Part shown: piece by piece, positions 18,659 through 27,177 of the stretch
Position numbering within the stretch: position 1 is the first letter of the stretch
How the letters are laid out: each line of letters starts with the position of its first letter
Assembly: GCA_017411435.1 (NCBI GenBank)
Contig: JAFQQD010000035.1
Location: 54,827-118,826 of the forward strand
Direction: 5' to 3'
DNA from: Clostridia bacterium
Lineage (GTDB): Bacteria > Bacillota > Clostridia > UMGS1883
Length of the DNA stretch: 64,000 bases
Notes under the pieces: generated by a model
Database searches by the model: none
What the model was told of the DNA's origin: nothing
Seen by the model: only the letters and a program-made list of their open reading frames with translations
Translations under genes and position numbers: made by a program

Positions 18659-18690
18659 TGCCGAGTGCTCTTAAGGACACTCGGCAGTTT
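18659..18690 (+). terminator. mtaB terminator
   Basis: TGCCGAGTG (18659-18667) pairs with CACTCGGCA (18678-18686), then GTTTT. Confidence 0.8.
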
Positions 18691-18691
18691 T

Positions 18692-18850
18692 ATTCGCCTT
18701 GCGGCGAGTGGTATTTGCTCTGCAAGTGATATTGCTTCGCAGTGGTATTGCCTACGGCAGTTTATTGCGAATAAAATACCACTAAAACGATAGTTTTAAT
18801 AACACTTTTGATTTATCAAAAATATCACTCTGTACGAAGTGCAGAATATC
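18692..18850. repeat. Short-motif repeat cluster ahead of a four-helix-bundle relic
   Basis: The segment contains several near copies of AGTGGTATTGC-like units (TTGCGGCGAGTGGTATT, AGTGATATTGCTTCGC, AGTGGTATTGCCTACGGC) and later ATATCACT elements in the opposite sense, giving many alternative hairpins. I associate this pattern with the surroundings of mobile four-helix-bundle (S23/IVS-type) genes, from memory and unverified. Confidence 0.5.
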
Positions 18851-18852
18851 AC

Positions 18853-18881
18853 TTGAAAAAACTGCAGAATTGCAGTATAAT
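18853..18881 (+). promoter_or_regulatory. Consensus promoter of the relic gene
   Basis: TTGAAA (18853-18858), 17 bases, TATAAT (18876-18881); AGAGGTGAT then leads to ATG 18901. The spacer contains CTGCAG/CTGCAG-like GCAGAATTGC symmetry. Confidence 0.75.
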
Positions 18882-18900
18882 GCTTGCAGAGGTGATAATT

Positions 18901-19153
18901 ATGGCAGATAGTGTTTTAAGAGATAAAGCAAAACAATTTGCAAAGGATGTTGTTTTCTTATGTAGTTTATGCTGTTCTAAATGATGATGCAGATGCAAAA
19001 ATTGTTAAAGCGGAACTGATTGAGCTTTGTGAAAAAGAATTACCTGAATATGTGCAACCTGTTGATTTTGTGTTCATTGATAAAATGCCTTTAACACCAA
19101 TTGGGAAGGTTGATTACCGTTCTCTCGAAAATCGAAACAGGTTAGAAATATAA
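18901..19153 (+). pseudogene. Chimeric relic: four-helix-bundle start joined to acyl-CoA synthetase end
   Basis: ATG 18901 opens a 27-codon frame (MADSVLRDKAKQFAKDVVFL...) that stops at 18982-18984. Its start is like the N-terminus of S23/four-helix-bundle proteins. From about 18957 a different frame carries the last ~60 residues of an AMP-forming acyl-CoA synthetase: YVVYAVLNDDADA, ELIELCEKELPEYVQPVDF and the conserved PLTPIGKVDYRSLE, ending at 19153. The two pieces are out of frame and each lacks most of its parent. The join looks like a recombination scar, now non-functional although it keeps a perfect promoter and ribosome site. Confidence 0.7.
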
Positions 19154-19159
19154 AAAGCA

Positions 19160-19194
19160 AAGGAGATTGATTTAATATAAGATCAACCTCCTTT
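19160..19194 (+). terminator. Probable terminator after the relic
   Basis: GGAGATTGAT and ATCAACCTCC form a ten-base stem with one mismatch, followed by TTTCTC. Confidence 0.5.
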
Positions 19195-19247
19195 CTCTGT
19201 CCTTAACAGTACATCTATTATGACCGCGTTTTTTCTTTTGAAAAACC

Positions 19248-19276
19248 TTTACAAATGCAAAAAAAAGCTATACAAT
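19248..19276 (+). promoter_or_regulatory. Promoter of the NusG-domain II gene
   Basis: TTTACA (19248-19253), 17 A-rich bases, TACAAT (19271-19276), about 30 bases before the start. Confidence 0.65.
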
Positions 19277-19307
19277 AATATATTATGGAGAAAGTGGGGG
19301 AGTCTGC

Positions 19308-19655
19308 GTGAAAAAAGGTGACATTGCACTTTTAATAATTGCCGTAATCGTCCTTGCAATATGGCTTTTCCCCTCGCAAAAAGGCGAAGTGGTTTCAATT
19401 TATGTTGACGGTAAAATATATGAGACGCTTCCGCTTGAAAAGGACAGTGAAACGCTGGTTCAGAGCGAATATGGAAAAAATAAAGTCGTAATCCGCGGCA
19501 AAAAGGTTTATGTAACGGATGCCGATTGTCCCGACCGCCTTTGCGAGAAAACAAAAATCACAAAATCAGGAAGAAGTATAATCTGTCTTCCCAACCGCCT
19601 CAGCGTAGTAATCGAAGGCGGAAAATCCAATGAAAAGATTGATGTAATTATATGA
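19308..19655 (+). CDS. NusG domain II-containing membrane-anchored protein (DUF1312)
   Basis: A 115-residue protein with one N-terminal hydrophobic helix (DIALLIIAVIVLAIWLF) acting as anchor or signal, followed by a small beta domain with GKIYETLPL and VYVTDADCPDRLCEKTKIT, including the conserved Cys pair and CLPNRL near the end. This family regularly lies next to Gx-transporter genes, as here (four-base overlap). Function is not settled; a role in extracytoplasmic redox or electron transfer is inference. Confidence 0.85.
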   Translation: MKKGDIALLIIAVIVLAIWLFPSQKGEVVSIYVDGKIYETLPLEKDSETLVQSEYGKNKVVIRGKKVYVTDADCPDRLCEKTKITKSGRSIICLPNRLSVVIEGGKSNEKIDVII

Positions 19656-20143
19656 ATACAAAAAAAGTTACAAGGACTGCGGCGTTTACCGCGGTGGCAA
19701 TACTGCTTGGCTATGTTGAAAGCCTCTTTCCGCCGATTGCCGCAGGAGTAAAGCTGGGTCTTGCAAATACAGTTGTAATAACAGTGCTTTACACGCAGAG
19801 CACTAAAGAGGCTTGGGCAGTTGCGATTATGAAAGCAATTCTGTGCGCAGCTCTTTTCGGTAGTGCATCATCGTTTGTATATAGCTTTTCAGGGGCGATA
19901 ATAAGTCTTCTTGTGATGATAATTGCAAAAAAGAGCAATCTTTTTTCACTTATCGCAGTAAGTAGCCTTGGCGGAATATTTCATAATATGGCGCAGCTCC
20001 TGTGTGCATACTTTTTCATAGGAAAAGGCGTGCTTTTCTATATCCCCGTGCTTTTCGTATCGGGTGCACTGTGCGGAATACTTACGGGCATTGCCGCAAA
20101 AATTCTTGTAAAAAGGGGGATTGAGCTTTTTGGCAAGGAATGA
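19652..20143 (+). CDS. Gx transporter family membrane protein (heptaprenyl-synthase-subunit-I-like)
   Basis: A 163-residue integral membrane protein with about five hydrophobic helices. The start TRTAAFTAVAILLGYVESLFPP and GVKLGLANTVVITVLY are the family signature (COG4769). The family was once annotated as heptaprenyl diphosphate synthase component I, but the architecture is that of a small transporter. It overlaps both neighbours, so it is translated as part of one operon. Confidence 0.87.
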   Translation: MNTKKVTRTAAFTAVAILLGYVESLFPPIAAGVKLGLANTVVITVLYTQSTKEAWAVAIMKAILCAALFGSASSFVYSFSGAIISLLVMIIAKKSNLFSLIAVSSLGGIFHNMAQLLCAYFFIGKGVLFYIPVLFVSGALCGILTGIAAKILVKRGIELFGKE

Positions 20144-21305
20144 TTATTTAAGACTTTCAGAAGAAAGAGAAAATGAAATAAAAGAAACTCTCGGCCTTGA
20201 TATAAAGGAAGCCGCCCGCCGAAATCCAGAACGCGACCGCGCAAAGCTTTCGCGTCCGTGTTATGTAAGGGATATCGAAAAAATTCTGCACCATCCCTAC
20301 TATAACCGATACACCGACAAGACACAGGTGTTTTCGTTTTATAAGCATGACGACATAACACGGCGTGCACTTCATGTGCAGCTTGTTTCACGAATTGCGA
20401 GAAATATAGGCAGGCTCTTGGGTCTCGACCTTGACCTTATAGAAGCAATTTCCCTCGGCCACGATATGGGACACACCCCGTTCGGTCACGCAGGGGAGAG
20501 GCTTCTGGGTGATATTTATCACGCGCGGACGGGGAAATATTTCAACCACAATGTGCACAGCGTAAGAGTTCTTGATAACATTTTCAATTTGAATATTTCG
20601 CTTGACACACTTGACGGAATACTCTGTCATAATGGCGAGCTTGAGCTTCAGGAATACCGCCCGAGTACCCTTTCGGGATTTTTGGAATTTGATGCAAAGG
20701 TCAATATGTGCTACACCGAAAAGGACGGCGTGAAAAAGCTGATTCCGTCTACTCTTGAGGGATGCGTGGTGCGTGTCAGCGACATTATCGCATACATCGG
20801 CAAGGACCGTCAGGATGCCGAGCGAGTAGGCGTGGACATTGCCTGCGGCGGCAGCGACAATTCCTATATGATAAACAATTTTGTTATAAACATAGTTGAA
20901 AACAGCTTTGGCAAAGACTATATAAAGATGGATGAAGAATATTTCAAGGCACTCAAACAGGCGAAAGAGGATAACTACAAGAATATCTACCTTTCGCAGA
21001 GCGTTAACAAGCAGTATAAAACCTGCCTTCAGCCTATGTTTGAAATGCTGTACGACAGACTTCTGTCGCAGTACGGCGATGAAAAAAGTCTTCTTCACCG
21101 TCACCACATAAACTATGTCAACCGCCGCCGCGGATATTATCAGACTAAAACGGATTACAGAGAGGAAAACTCGGCAGATGACATCGTGACGGACTACATC
21201 GCATCGATGACGGATGATTATTTCATTGATATATGTGCGCATCTACTGCCAGATGCGCCGACAGTACACTATGTAGGCTATTTCGATTCAAAAGGAAAGG
21301 AATAA
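20130..21305 (+). CDS. HD-domain deoxyguanosinetriphosphate triphosphohydrolase-like protein
   Basis: A 391-residue HD phosphohydrolase. RRALHVQLVSRIARNIGRLLGL at about 80-100 supplies the first His, and SLGHDMGHTPFGHAGERLL at about 110-128 the HD pair and following His; the QVFSFYKHDDITRRALH start of the domain is typical of Dgt-like enzymes, which hydrolyse dNTPs to nucleoside and tripolyphosphate. I place the start at TTG 20130 (AAGGGGG at nine bases), overlapping the Gx gene by 14 bases; an in-frame TTG at 20121 lies too close to that site. Confidence 0.88.
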   Translation: MARNDYLRLSEERENEIKETLGLDIKEAARRNPERDRAKLSRPCYVRDIEKILHHPYYNRYTDKTQVFSFYKHDDITRRALHVQLVSRIARNIGRLLGLDLDLIEAISLGHDMGHTPFGHAGERLLGDIYHARTGKYFNHNVHSVRVLDNIFNLNISLDTLDGILCHNGELELQEYRPSTLSGFLEFDAKVNMCYTEKDGVKKLIPSTLEGCVVRVSDIIAYIGKDRQDAERVGVDIACGGSDNSYMINNFVINIVENSFGKDYIKMDEEYFKALKQAKEDNYKNIYLSQSVNKQYKTCLQPMFEMLYDRLLSQYGDEKSLLHRHHINYVNRRRGYYQTKTDYREENSADDIVTDYIASMTDDYFIDICAHLLPDAPTVHYVGYFDSKGKE

Positions 21306-21310
21306 AGAAT

Positions 21311-22957
21311 ATGGAAAATAAAAAAATGGCAGAGCTTCTGCTCCCGAATATTGACAAAACAGGCGACTATTACGAAAAACTTTACCCCGAAAGAAATCTT
21401 CCCGAAGGTGCAAAGGTAACCCGTCTTGGTCCCAGTCCGACAGGTTTTATTCACCTTGGAAATCTTTTCGGTGCAATTACCGATGAAAGACTTGCTCATC
21501 TTTCGGATGGTGTTTTCTACCTTCGAATCGAAGATACCGACCAGAAGAGAGAGGTTGAAGGTGCAGTTGATGTAGTTATAAACACCCTTCGCTATTTCGG
21601 TGTGGAATTTGACGAAGGTGCGACAAGTGACGGAGAAAAGGGCGACTACGGCCCCTACCGTCAGAGGCAGCGTGCAGAAATTTATCAGACATTTGCCAAG
21701 GAACTTATTGAAAAAGGCCTTGCATACCCCTGCTTCTGCACCGAGGAAGAGCTTAGCGCAATGCGTGAAAAACAGACCGAACTTAAAGAAAACTTTGGTT
21801 ACTACGGAAAATGGGCAGTGCACAGAAATATAACTGTTGAAGAGGCGGAAAAAAACATAAAAGAGGGCAAGCCCTATGTTATCCGTTTCCGCGCGCCTGA
21901 AAATACGGGCAAGACATTTACAGTGACAGACGCAATCCGCGGCGAGCTTACAATGCCCGAAAACGAACAGGATGTTGTAATCTTAAAATCGGACGGCATC
22001 CCCACATACCATTTTGCGCACGCGGTTGATGACCACCTTATGCGCACAACTCATGTTGTCCGTGGCGAAGAGTGGCTTGCAACACTGCCCATCCATGTGC
22101 AGCTTTTCCGTGCACTCGGCTGGAAGACGCCCATCTACTGCCACACAGCTCAGCTTATGAAGATTGATAACGGTGTAAAGCGTAAACTCAGTAAGCGTAA
22201 GGACCCCGAGCTTTCACTCGATTACTACAAGAGCGAGGGTTATCTCCCCGGCGCAGTATGGGAATACCTTCTTACCGTCCTTAATTCAAACTACGAACAG
22301 TGGAGAATGGAAAACCCCGAAAAAGATGCAAAGGAATTCCCCTTCACTGCAAAGAAAATGGGAATCAGCGGCTCACTTTTCGATATTGACAAGCTTAACG
22401 ATGTCAGCAAGAACTACCTTGCAACACTCGACAGCGAAACAGTTTATAACTATATTACCGATTGGGCAAAAGAGTGTGACGAGGAATACTACAAGCTCCT
22501 TACACGCGATAAGGAATTCTCTCTCGGCATGATTGCAATCGGCCGTGGCGGAGAAAAGCCCAGAAAAGATATCAGCCACTGGAAACAGTCCAAGGATTTT
22601 TACAGCTTCTTCTTTGACGAGCTCTTCAAGATTGAGGACAGCTTCCCCCAAAATGTAAGCGAGGAAGACAGAAAGATTATTCTTCAGAAATATATGGAAA
22701 CTTATGACCACAATGACGACCAACCGACATGGTTTGGGAAGGTAAGAGCACTTGGAGAAGAACTCGGCTACGCTCCTCAGCCCAAGCTTTACAAGAAAAA
22801 CCCCGAAATGTACAAGGGTCATGTGGGCGATGTCAGCGGAGTTATCCGCGTGGCGATTACAGGCAGAACAAATTCTCCTGATATCTGGTGTGTTCAGCAG
22901 GTGCTGGGCGAAAAACGCAGTATGGAGAGGATAATGAAAGCGAATGAGCAGAAATAA
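21311..22957 (+). CDS. gltX: Glutamate--tRNA ligase
   Basis: Class I synthetase of 548 residues. HIGH-type motif in RLGPSPTGFIHLGNLFGA at about 37-54; KMSKS-type motif as KRKLSKRKDPELS near 290; the four Cys of the zinc site are not all evident (CFCTEEE). The long form with YLPGAVWEYLLTVLNSNYEQW is usual in clostridia. ATG 21311 has AAAGGA upstream; a longer in-frame GTG start at 21233 would overlap the previous gene without a ribosome site. The capA-like gene overlaps its end by 14 bases. Confidence 0.95.
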   Translation: MENKKMAELLLPNIDKTGDYYEKLYPERNLPEGAKVTRLGPSPTGFIHLGNLFGAITDERLAHLSDGVFYLRIEDTDQKREVEGAVDVVINTLRYFGVEFDEGATSDGEKGDYGPYRQRQRAEIYQTFAKELIEKGLAYPCFCTEEELSAMREKQTELKENFGYYGKWAVHRNITVEEAEKNIKEGKPYVIRFRAPENTGKTFTVTDAIRGELTMPENEQDVVILKSDGIPTYHFAHAVDDHLMRTTHVVRGEEWLATLPIHVQLFRALGWKTPIYCHTAQLMKIDNGVKRKLSKRKDPELSLDYYKSEGYLPGAVWEYLLTVLNSNYEQWRMENPEKDAKEFPFTAKKMGISGSLFDIDKLNDVSKNYLATLDSETVYNYITDWAKECDEEYYKLLTRDKEFSLGMIAIGRGGEKPRKDISHWKQSKDFYSFFFDELFKIEDSFPQNVSEEDRKIILQKYMETYDHNDDQPTWFGKVRALGEELGYAPQPKLYKKNPEMYKGHVGDVSGVIRVAITGRTNSPDIWCVQQVLGEKRSMERIMKANEQK

Positions 22958-24065
22958 AAAACTTGCCATAACCTTTTCGGTAATGATAAGTGCGATTGTA
23001 CTTCTTCTGATTGTGATTTTCTATTCTCCGCAGGAGGAAAAAACAGAAAATCAGGACGAGATTCAGAAAACAACCGTTACCATAAAAGCAGTCGGCGATA
23101 ATCTGATGCACTCGCCAGTATATAATTCGTGCAGGACAGAAGACGGCTTCAATTTTGACGGGCTTTATGAGAATATCGCTCCCTATATCAAGGATGCCGA
23201 TATAGCCGCTATTAATCAGGAAACAATTTTTGTTGACGAAACGCAGACCTTCAGCGGATATCCGTCATTCGGCTCTCCGTCACAGGTAGGCGACAGTATT
23301 GAAAAGGCGGGCTTCAATCTTATAACCCATGCAACAAATCATACATTTGACCGCGGATACAGCGCAGTTATGCATACAATTGATTTCTGGAAAAAGTACG
23401 GCCATATTGCAGTGCTGGGTATAAATGAAACCGAAGCACACTCAAACAAGGTTGAGATATATAAAAAAGGAGACCTTAAAATTTCGCTCCTTAATTTCAC
23501 TTACGGACTTAACGGATACACCCTTCCCGAGGATAAGCCGTATCTTGTAAACATCCTTGACCGTGGCGAAAGAAATGCAGAGCTTATTAAAAAGGCAGAG
23601 GGCCTTGCTGATATAACGGTTGCATTTTTGCACTTTGGTACTGAATATACCCACACCCCCACGGATGAGCAAAAAAGAGATGTTGAATTTTTGGTGCAAA
23701 ACGGTGTTGATGTCATAATAGGAACTCATCCGCATGTGATACAGCCTGTGTGTGTGCATACTTCGGAAAATGGGAACCGTGCAGTTGTATTTTACAGTCT
23801 TGGAAACTTCCTTTCCAATCAGAGCGGTACAGATAAAATTCTTGGCGGCATGGCTGAGGTCACTATTACAAAGGAAAATGGAGTAGCGAAGGTAGCGCAT
23901 TACGAAATGCTCCCAACAGTGACGCACGCGGACGGAAAATATACGGCATATATGCTTTCTGATTATACAGATGAGCTGGCAAGACACCACCGCAGAGCAC
24001 CAAATCTTACTGTTGAAAAAATAAGAGCATTGTTCGATGAAGTAATGGCAATAGAAGTAAAATAG
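22944..24065 (+). CDS. CapA family (poly-gamma-glutamate-synthesis-type) protein
   Basis: A 373-residue protein with an N-terminal membrane anchor (AITFSVMISAIVLLLIVIFY, residues 8-27) and an extracytoplasmic metallophosphatase-like CapA domain: VGDNLMHSPVY at about 50, INQETIF, ATNHTFDRG at about 128, GTHPHVIQP near 258 and YSLGNFLSNQ near 282. CapA relatives take part in poly-gamma-glutamate export or cell-wall maintenance, but with no capBC nearby the role is uncertain. Confidence 0.88.
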   Translation: MSRNKKLAITFSVMISAIVLLLIVIFYSPQEEKTENQDEIQKTTVTIKAVGDNLMHSPVYNSCRTEDGFNFDGLYENIAPYIKDADIAAINQETIFVDETQTFSGYPSFGSPSQVGDSIEKAGFNLITHATNHTFDRGYSAVMHTIDFWKKYGHIAVLGINETEAHSNKVEIYKKGDLKISLLNFTYGLNGYTLPEDKPYLVNILDRGERNAELIKKAEGLADITVAFLHFGTEYTHTPTDEQKRDVEFLVQNGVDVIIGTHPHVIQPVCVHTSENGNRAVVFYSLGNFLSNQSGTDKILGGMAEVTITKENGVAKVAHYEMLPTVTHADGKYTAYMLSDYTDELARHHRRAPNLTVEKIRALFDEVMAIEVK

Positions 24066-24067
24066 TT

Positions 24068-24101
24068 ACACAGTTTGGGGACGGGGCACTTTTTGTACAA
24101 C
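24068..24101 (+). repeat. GGGGACGGGG dispersed repeat, forward copy left of the GH2 gene
   Basis: ACACAGTTTGGGGACGGGGC followed by ACTTTTTGTACAAC. It matches the terminal repeats of the RAYT unit at 62739 and 63659 apart from small differences, and faces a reverse copy at 27143-27177 across the GH2 gene. Confidence 0.85.
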
Positions 24102-24162
24102 GCCCAAACAAGTAGAGATATAAACAAGATAACTTAAAGAGGCATGGCAAGGAGGATTATTT

Positions 24163-26982
24163 ATGGATGAATTTGCACAGATAGCTGCAAACGGTATAGG
24201 CGGAAGAATGGAATATCTGGAAGAACCTGCTCCTGTAAAAAAGGCTGAGAAGGAAGTAAAACTTGAGCCTTCAGCAGATGCTCCCGTATATACACATAAA
24301 AAAATGACTGATGTAAAAGAGCTCAGAGTAGCCCTTAATGAATTAAAAGAAAAATACAAGCCGTATTTACAAGAGCTTGCGCCAAATATTCCGACAACAA
24401 GAAAAAGATATGATATAAAGAGTTTTCTCTGTGACGGGCAAGAGGTTTCCATTCCCGAATACGGCGGACCTTTGGGAAAAGCAAAGAAAATCTATGAAAC
24501 GACCTTTAACATAGATGCTCCGTCAGATGACGAGGCAGTCTACATCCACTTTGAGGGTGCAGATTACATTACTGCAGTAAGCGTAAACGGAATGTTCGCA
24601 GGTTGTCACGAGGGGTTTTTCTCGCCCTTTGAATTCGATATTACGGATATTGTAAATGCGGGCGAAAATACTCTTAAAATAGAACTTTTCAACGACTATA
24701 AATACATAGGGAATGTTGGCGAAGACGGCGAGAAATACTATGGTGACAAGCTCTATGCCGCAACGGGATTAGGTTGGGATGACCCCAAAAATGGATGGCA
24801 TCACTGTCCGCCCGGAATGGGTATATACAACGATGTATATATAGAAATCCGAAAGGCGCTTCATATATCAGATATCTTTGTGCGTCCGATGGAAGATAGG
24901 GCAGAGGCGTGGATAGAAGTAGAATACCACGGCTACCAGCAGAAGGAAATAGTCCTTGATTTGTCGCTTTACGGTCAGAATTTTTCCAAAACAATATTTG
25001 AAAATATGCGGTATGAACCCAATACAGTTCTCACGGTGGGAATGTGCGATACCCTGACGGAAGCCCAGTACGAAAATTCTCTCGGCAAAGGGATAGCCTT
25101 GTATGCAAAGCACGGCAAAAATGTTTTCAAGGTGCCTTTTGAAATCGAAAACCCAAAAAAATGGGACCTTGAAACACCGTATCTGTATCAGCTTCAGGCA
25201 TCATTAATTGTCGATGGAAATGTGACGGATTATGGAAAACGAACCTTCGGTATGAGAAGCTTTATTCAGGATACAGACTCAACACCAAAGGGGATGTTCT
25301 ACTTAAACGGCAGACCAATCCGTTTAAGAGGCGCCAATACAATGGGCTTTGAACAGCAGGATGTATTAAGGGGAGATTATGAGCAGCTTATTGAGGATAT
25401 TTTGCTTGCAAAGCTTTGCAATATGAATTTCTTCCGCCTTACACAAAGACCTGTGCAGACGGCTGTGTATGACTACTGCAACAAGCTTGGTCTTATGACA
25501 CAGACGGATTTGCCTCTTTTTGGCGCTATGAGGAGAAACAAAATGGCGGAAGGAATCCGTCAGGCAGAGGAAATGGAAAGGCATATACGCTCTCATCCGT
25601 GCAATGTAATCATAAGCTACATAAACGAGCCTTTCCCAAATGCCAATAACGAACCGCACAGAAATCTTGAAAGACATGAACTCGAAGGGTTTTTTGAATG
25701 TTGTGATATAACCGTTCGCATGTGCAATCCTGACAGAGTGATAAAGCATATTGACGGAGATTACGACCCTCCGACAACAGGAATGCCCGACAACCATTGT
25801 TATCCTATGTGGTACAACGCGCACGGCATAGATATAGGAAGACTTAACAAGGGCTACTGGATTCCTGTTCGCAAGGGCTGGTATTATGGCTGTGGCGAGT
25901 ATGGTGCAGAAGGCCTTGAATGTGCCGAAATAATGCGAAAGTACTATCCCAAGGAATGGCTTGAAGAACCTTTTGAACCCGGCAGGATTATCGGGGCGCA
26001 GACGGCACCCTTCCATTACTTTTTCTACGATACTCCCGACAGTATAGAGGAGTGGGTAGAGAAAAGCCAGAATCATCAGGCGTTTGCGACAAGGTTTATG
26101 ACGGAGGCGTTCAGACGCGACAACCGTATGGTATCTCAGGCGATACATCTTTTTATAGATGCGTGGCCAAGCGGATGGATGAAAACAATTATGGATTGTG
26201 AACGCAATCCGAAGAAAGCATTCTTTGCATACAGAGATTCTTTAGAGCCTGTTATGGTGTCTCTCAGAAGCGACAGATTCTCTTATACTGTCGGCGAAAA
26301 AGTAAAGATTGAGGCGTATATTTGTAACGACACAATGATGGCAGGAAAACATGAAATAGTGTTTGAGCTTTATGATGAAGCAGGAAAACTGATTAAAAAG
26401 ACAACTTCATCAACAAGTGTAAACCCATGCTGCGCAGAGTATTGCTCCACTGCGGTGTTTGATGCCGAAACAACCCTCGACAGAGAGCGCCTTACCCTTA
26501 AGGCAATACTTCTTGACGAGAACCAAAAGGCAATAACCTATAACACCTATGAGTTTGATGTTTTTGCTGATTGCGAGATTGAGCCCTGTGACGATGTTGT
26601 CATAGTTCCCGTTATGGAGCCTGGCACATATGATATCGCAGGCGAAAAAATCGTTGTAAAAGGGTGCGGTATGCTCCCGATGCATTTTGTGTCAAGGAAT
26701 ACGGGGCATAAGGCTATTAAAGAGTTTAATGAAAGAGATTTCTCTTATTGGTACGATAAAAATGCCGATATGATTATGCCTATTCTTTCAACGACATTTA
26801 CTGCCGAGGGCTTTACGCCGATTCTTACAAGCGGAAATATGGACGATAAAGGTAAGTGGAGCAGCGCTATGGCTGCTGCCGAAAAGACATACGAAGGAAA
26901 GAAATATGTAATATGTCAGGTTGATTTAAGGATGGAAAATCCTGTGGCAAAAAGATTCCTCAGAAACCTTTACAGAATATAA
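24163..26982 (+). CDS. Glycoside hydrolase family 2 protein (beta-galactosidase/glucuronidase type)
   Basis: A 939-residue protein with no signal peptide, so probably cytoplasmic. After a ~90-residue N-terminal extension come the GH2 jelly roll (VYIHFEGADYITAVSVNG at about 127; GMGIYNDVYIEI at about 222), the immunoglobulin-like domain, and the TIM barrel beginning FYLNGRPIRLRGANTMG. The general acid/base Glu is in IISYINEPFPN at about 487 and the likely nucleophile in CGEYGAEGLE near 585. C-terminal beta domains follow. Specificity is not predictable. AAGGAGG precedes the ATG. Dispersed repeats stand on both sides. Confidence 0.9.
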   Translation: MDEFAQIAANGIGGRMEYLEEPAPVKKAEKEVKLEPSADAPVYTHKKMTDVKELRVALNELKEKYKPYLQELAPNIPTTRKRYDIKSFLCDGQEVSIPEYGGPLGKAKKIYETTFNIDAPSDDEAVYIHFEGADYITAVSVNGMFAGCHEGFFSPFEFDITDIVNAGENTLKIELFNDYKYIGNVGEDGEKYYGDKLYAATGLGWDDPKNGWHHCPPGMGIYNDVYIEIRKALHISDIFVRPMEDRAEAWIEVEYHGYQQKEIVLDLSLYGQNFSKTIFENMRYEPNTVLTVGMCDTLTEAQYENSLGKGIALYAKHGKNVFKVPFEIENPKKWDLETPYLYQLQASLIVDGNVTDYGKRTFGMRSFIQDTDSTPKGMFYLNGRPIRLRGANTMGFEQQDVLRGDYEQLIEDILLAKLCNMNFFRLTQRPVQTAVYDYCNKLGLMTQTDLPLFGAMRRNKMAEGIRQAEEMERHIRSHPCNVIISYINEPFPNANNEPHRNLERHELEGFFECCDITVRMCNPDRVIKHIDGDYDPPTTGMPDNHCYPMWYNAHGIDIGRLNKGYWIPVRKGWYYGCGEYGAEGLECAEIMRKYYPKEWLEEPFEPGRIIGAQTAPFHYFFYDTPDSIEEWVEKSQNHQAFATRFMTEAFRRDNRMVSQAIHLFIDAWPSGWMKTIMDCERNPKKAFFAYRDSLEPVMVSLRSDRFSYTVGEKVKIEAYICNDTMMAGKHEIVFELYDEAGKLIKKTTSSTSVNPCCAEYCSTAVFDAETTLDRERLTLKAILLDENQKAITYNTYEFDVFADCEIEPCDDVVIVPVMEPGTYDIAGEKIVVKGCGMLPMHFVSRNTGHKAIKEFNERDFSYWYDKNADMIMPILSTTFTAEGFTPILTSGNMDDKGKWSSAMAAAEKTYEGKKYVICQVDLRMENPVAKRFLRNLYRI

Positions 26983-26986
26983 CTGC

Positions 26987-27084
26987 TACACAGTTTAGGG
27001 GTGGATTTCCCCGCTAGCGGGGAAAATGTCCGAAGGACAAAAGGGGCGCGCCTCAGGCAGAGGGGACACTTTTTGTGCAACAAC
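26987..27084 (+). repeat. GGGGACGGGG repeat copy interrupted by a second repeat
   Basis: GCTACACAGTTTAGGGG (from 26987) resumes as GGGACACTTTTTGTGCAACAAC ending at 27084. Between lies a ~60-base insert with its own palindromes TTTCCCCGCTAGCGGGGAAA and TGTCCGAAGGACA. This is one repeat nested in another, directly downstream of the GH2 stop. Confidence 0.75.
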
Positions 27085-27092
27085 TTAAAATT

Positions 27093-27122
27093 AAAAGAGC
27101 AAGCATTTCGCTTGCTCTTTTG
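27093..27122. terminator. Terminator between the GH2 gene and the repressor
   Basis: AAAAGAGCAAGC (27093-27104) pairs with GCTTGCTCTTTT (27110-27121); usable in both directions. Confidence 0.8.
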
Positions 27123-27142
27123 TTTGTTTTGTCTGAAAAGCG

Positions 27143-27177
27143 TGTAACAAAATATGCCCCGTCCCCAAACTGTGCAA
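27143..27177 (-). repeat. GGGGACGGGG repeat, reverse copy touching the repressor stop
   Basis: The complement of the repeat (GCCCCGTCCCCAAACTGTG) ends at the base before the repressor's stop codon at 27178-27180. Confidence 0.85.

Noticed and set aside
20388..21242. Antisense frame of 284 codons opposite the HD-domain gene
   Set aside because: Wholly inside a well-supported gene; protein is rich in Val/Ile/Cys/Phe as expected of a reverse-frame shadow.
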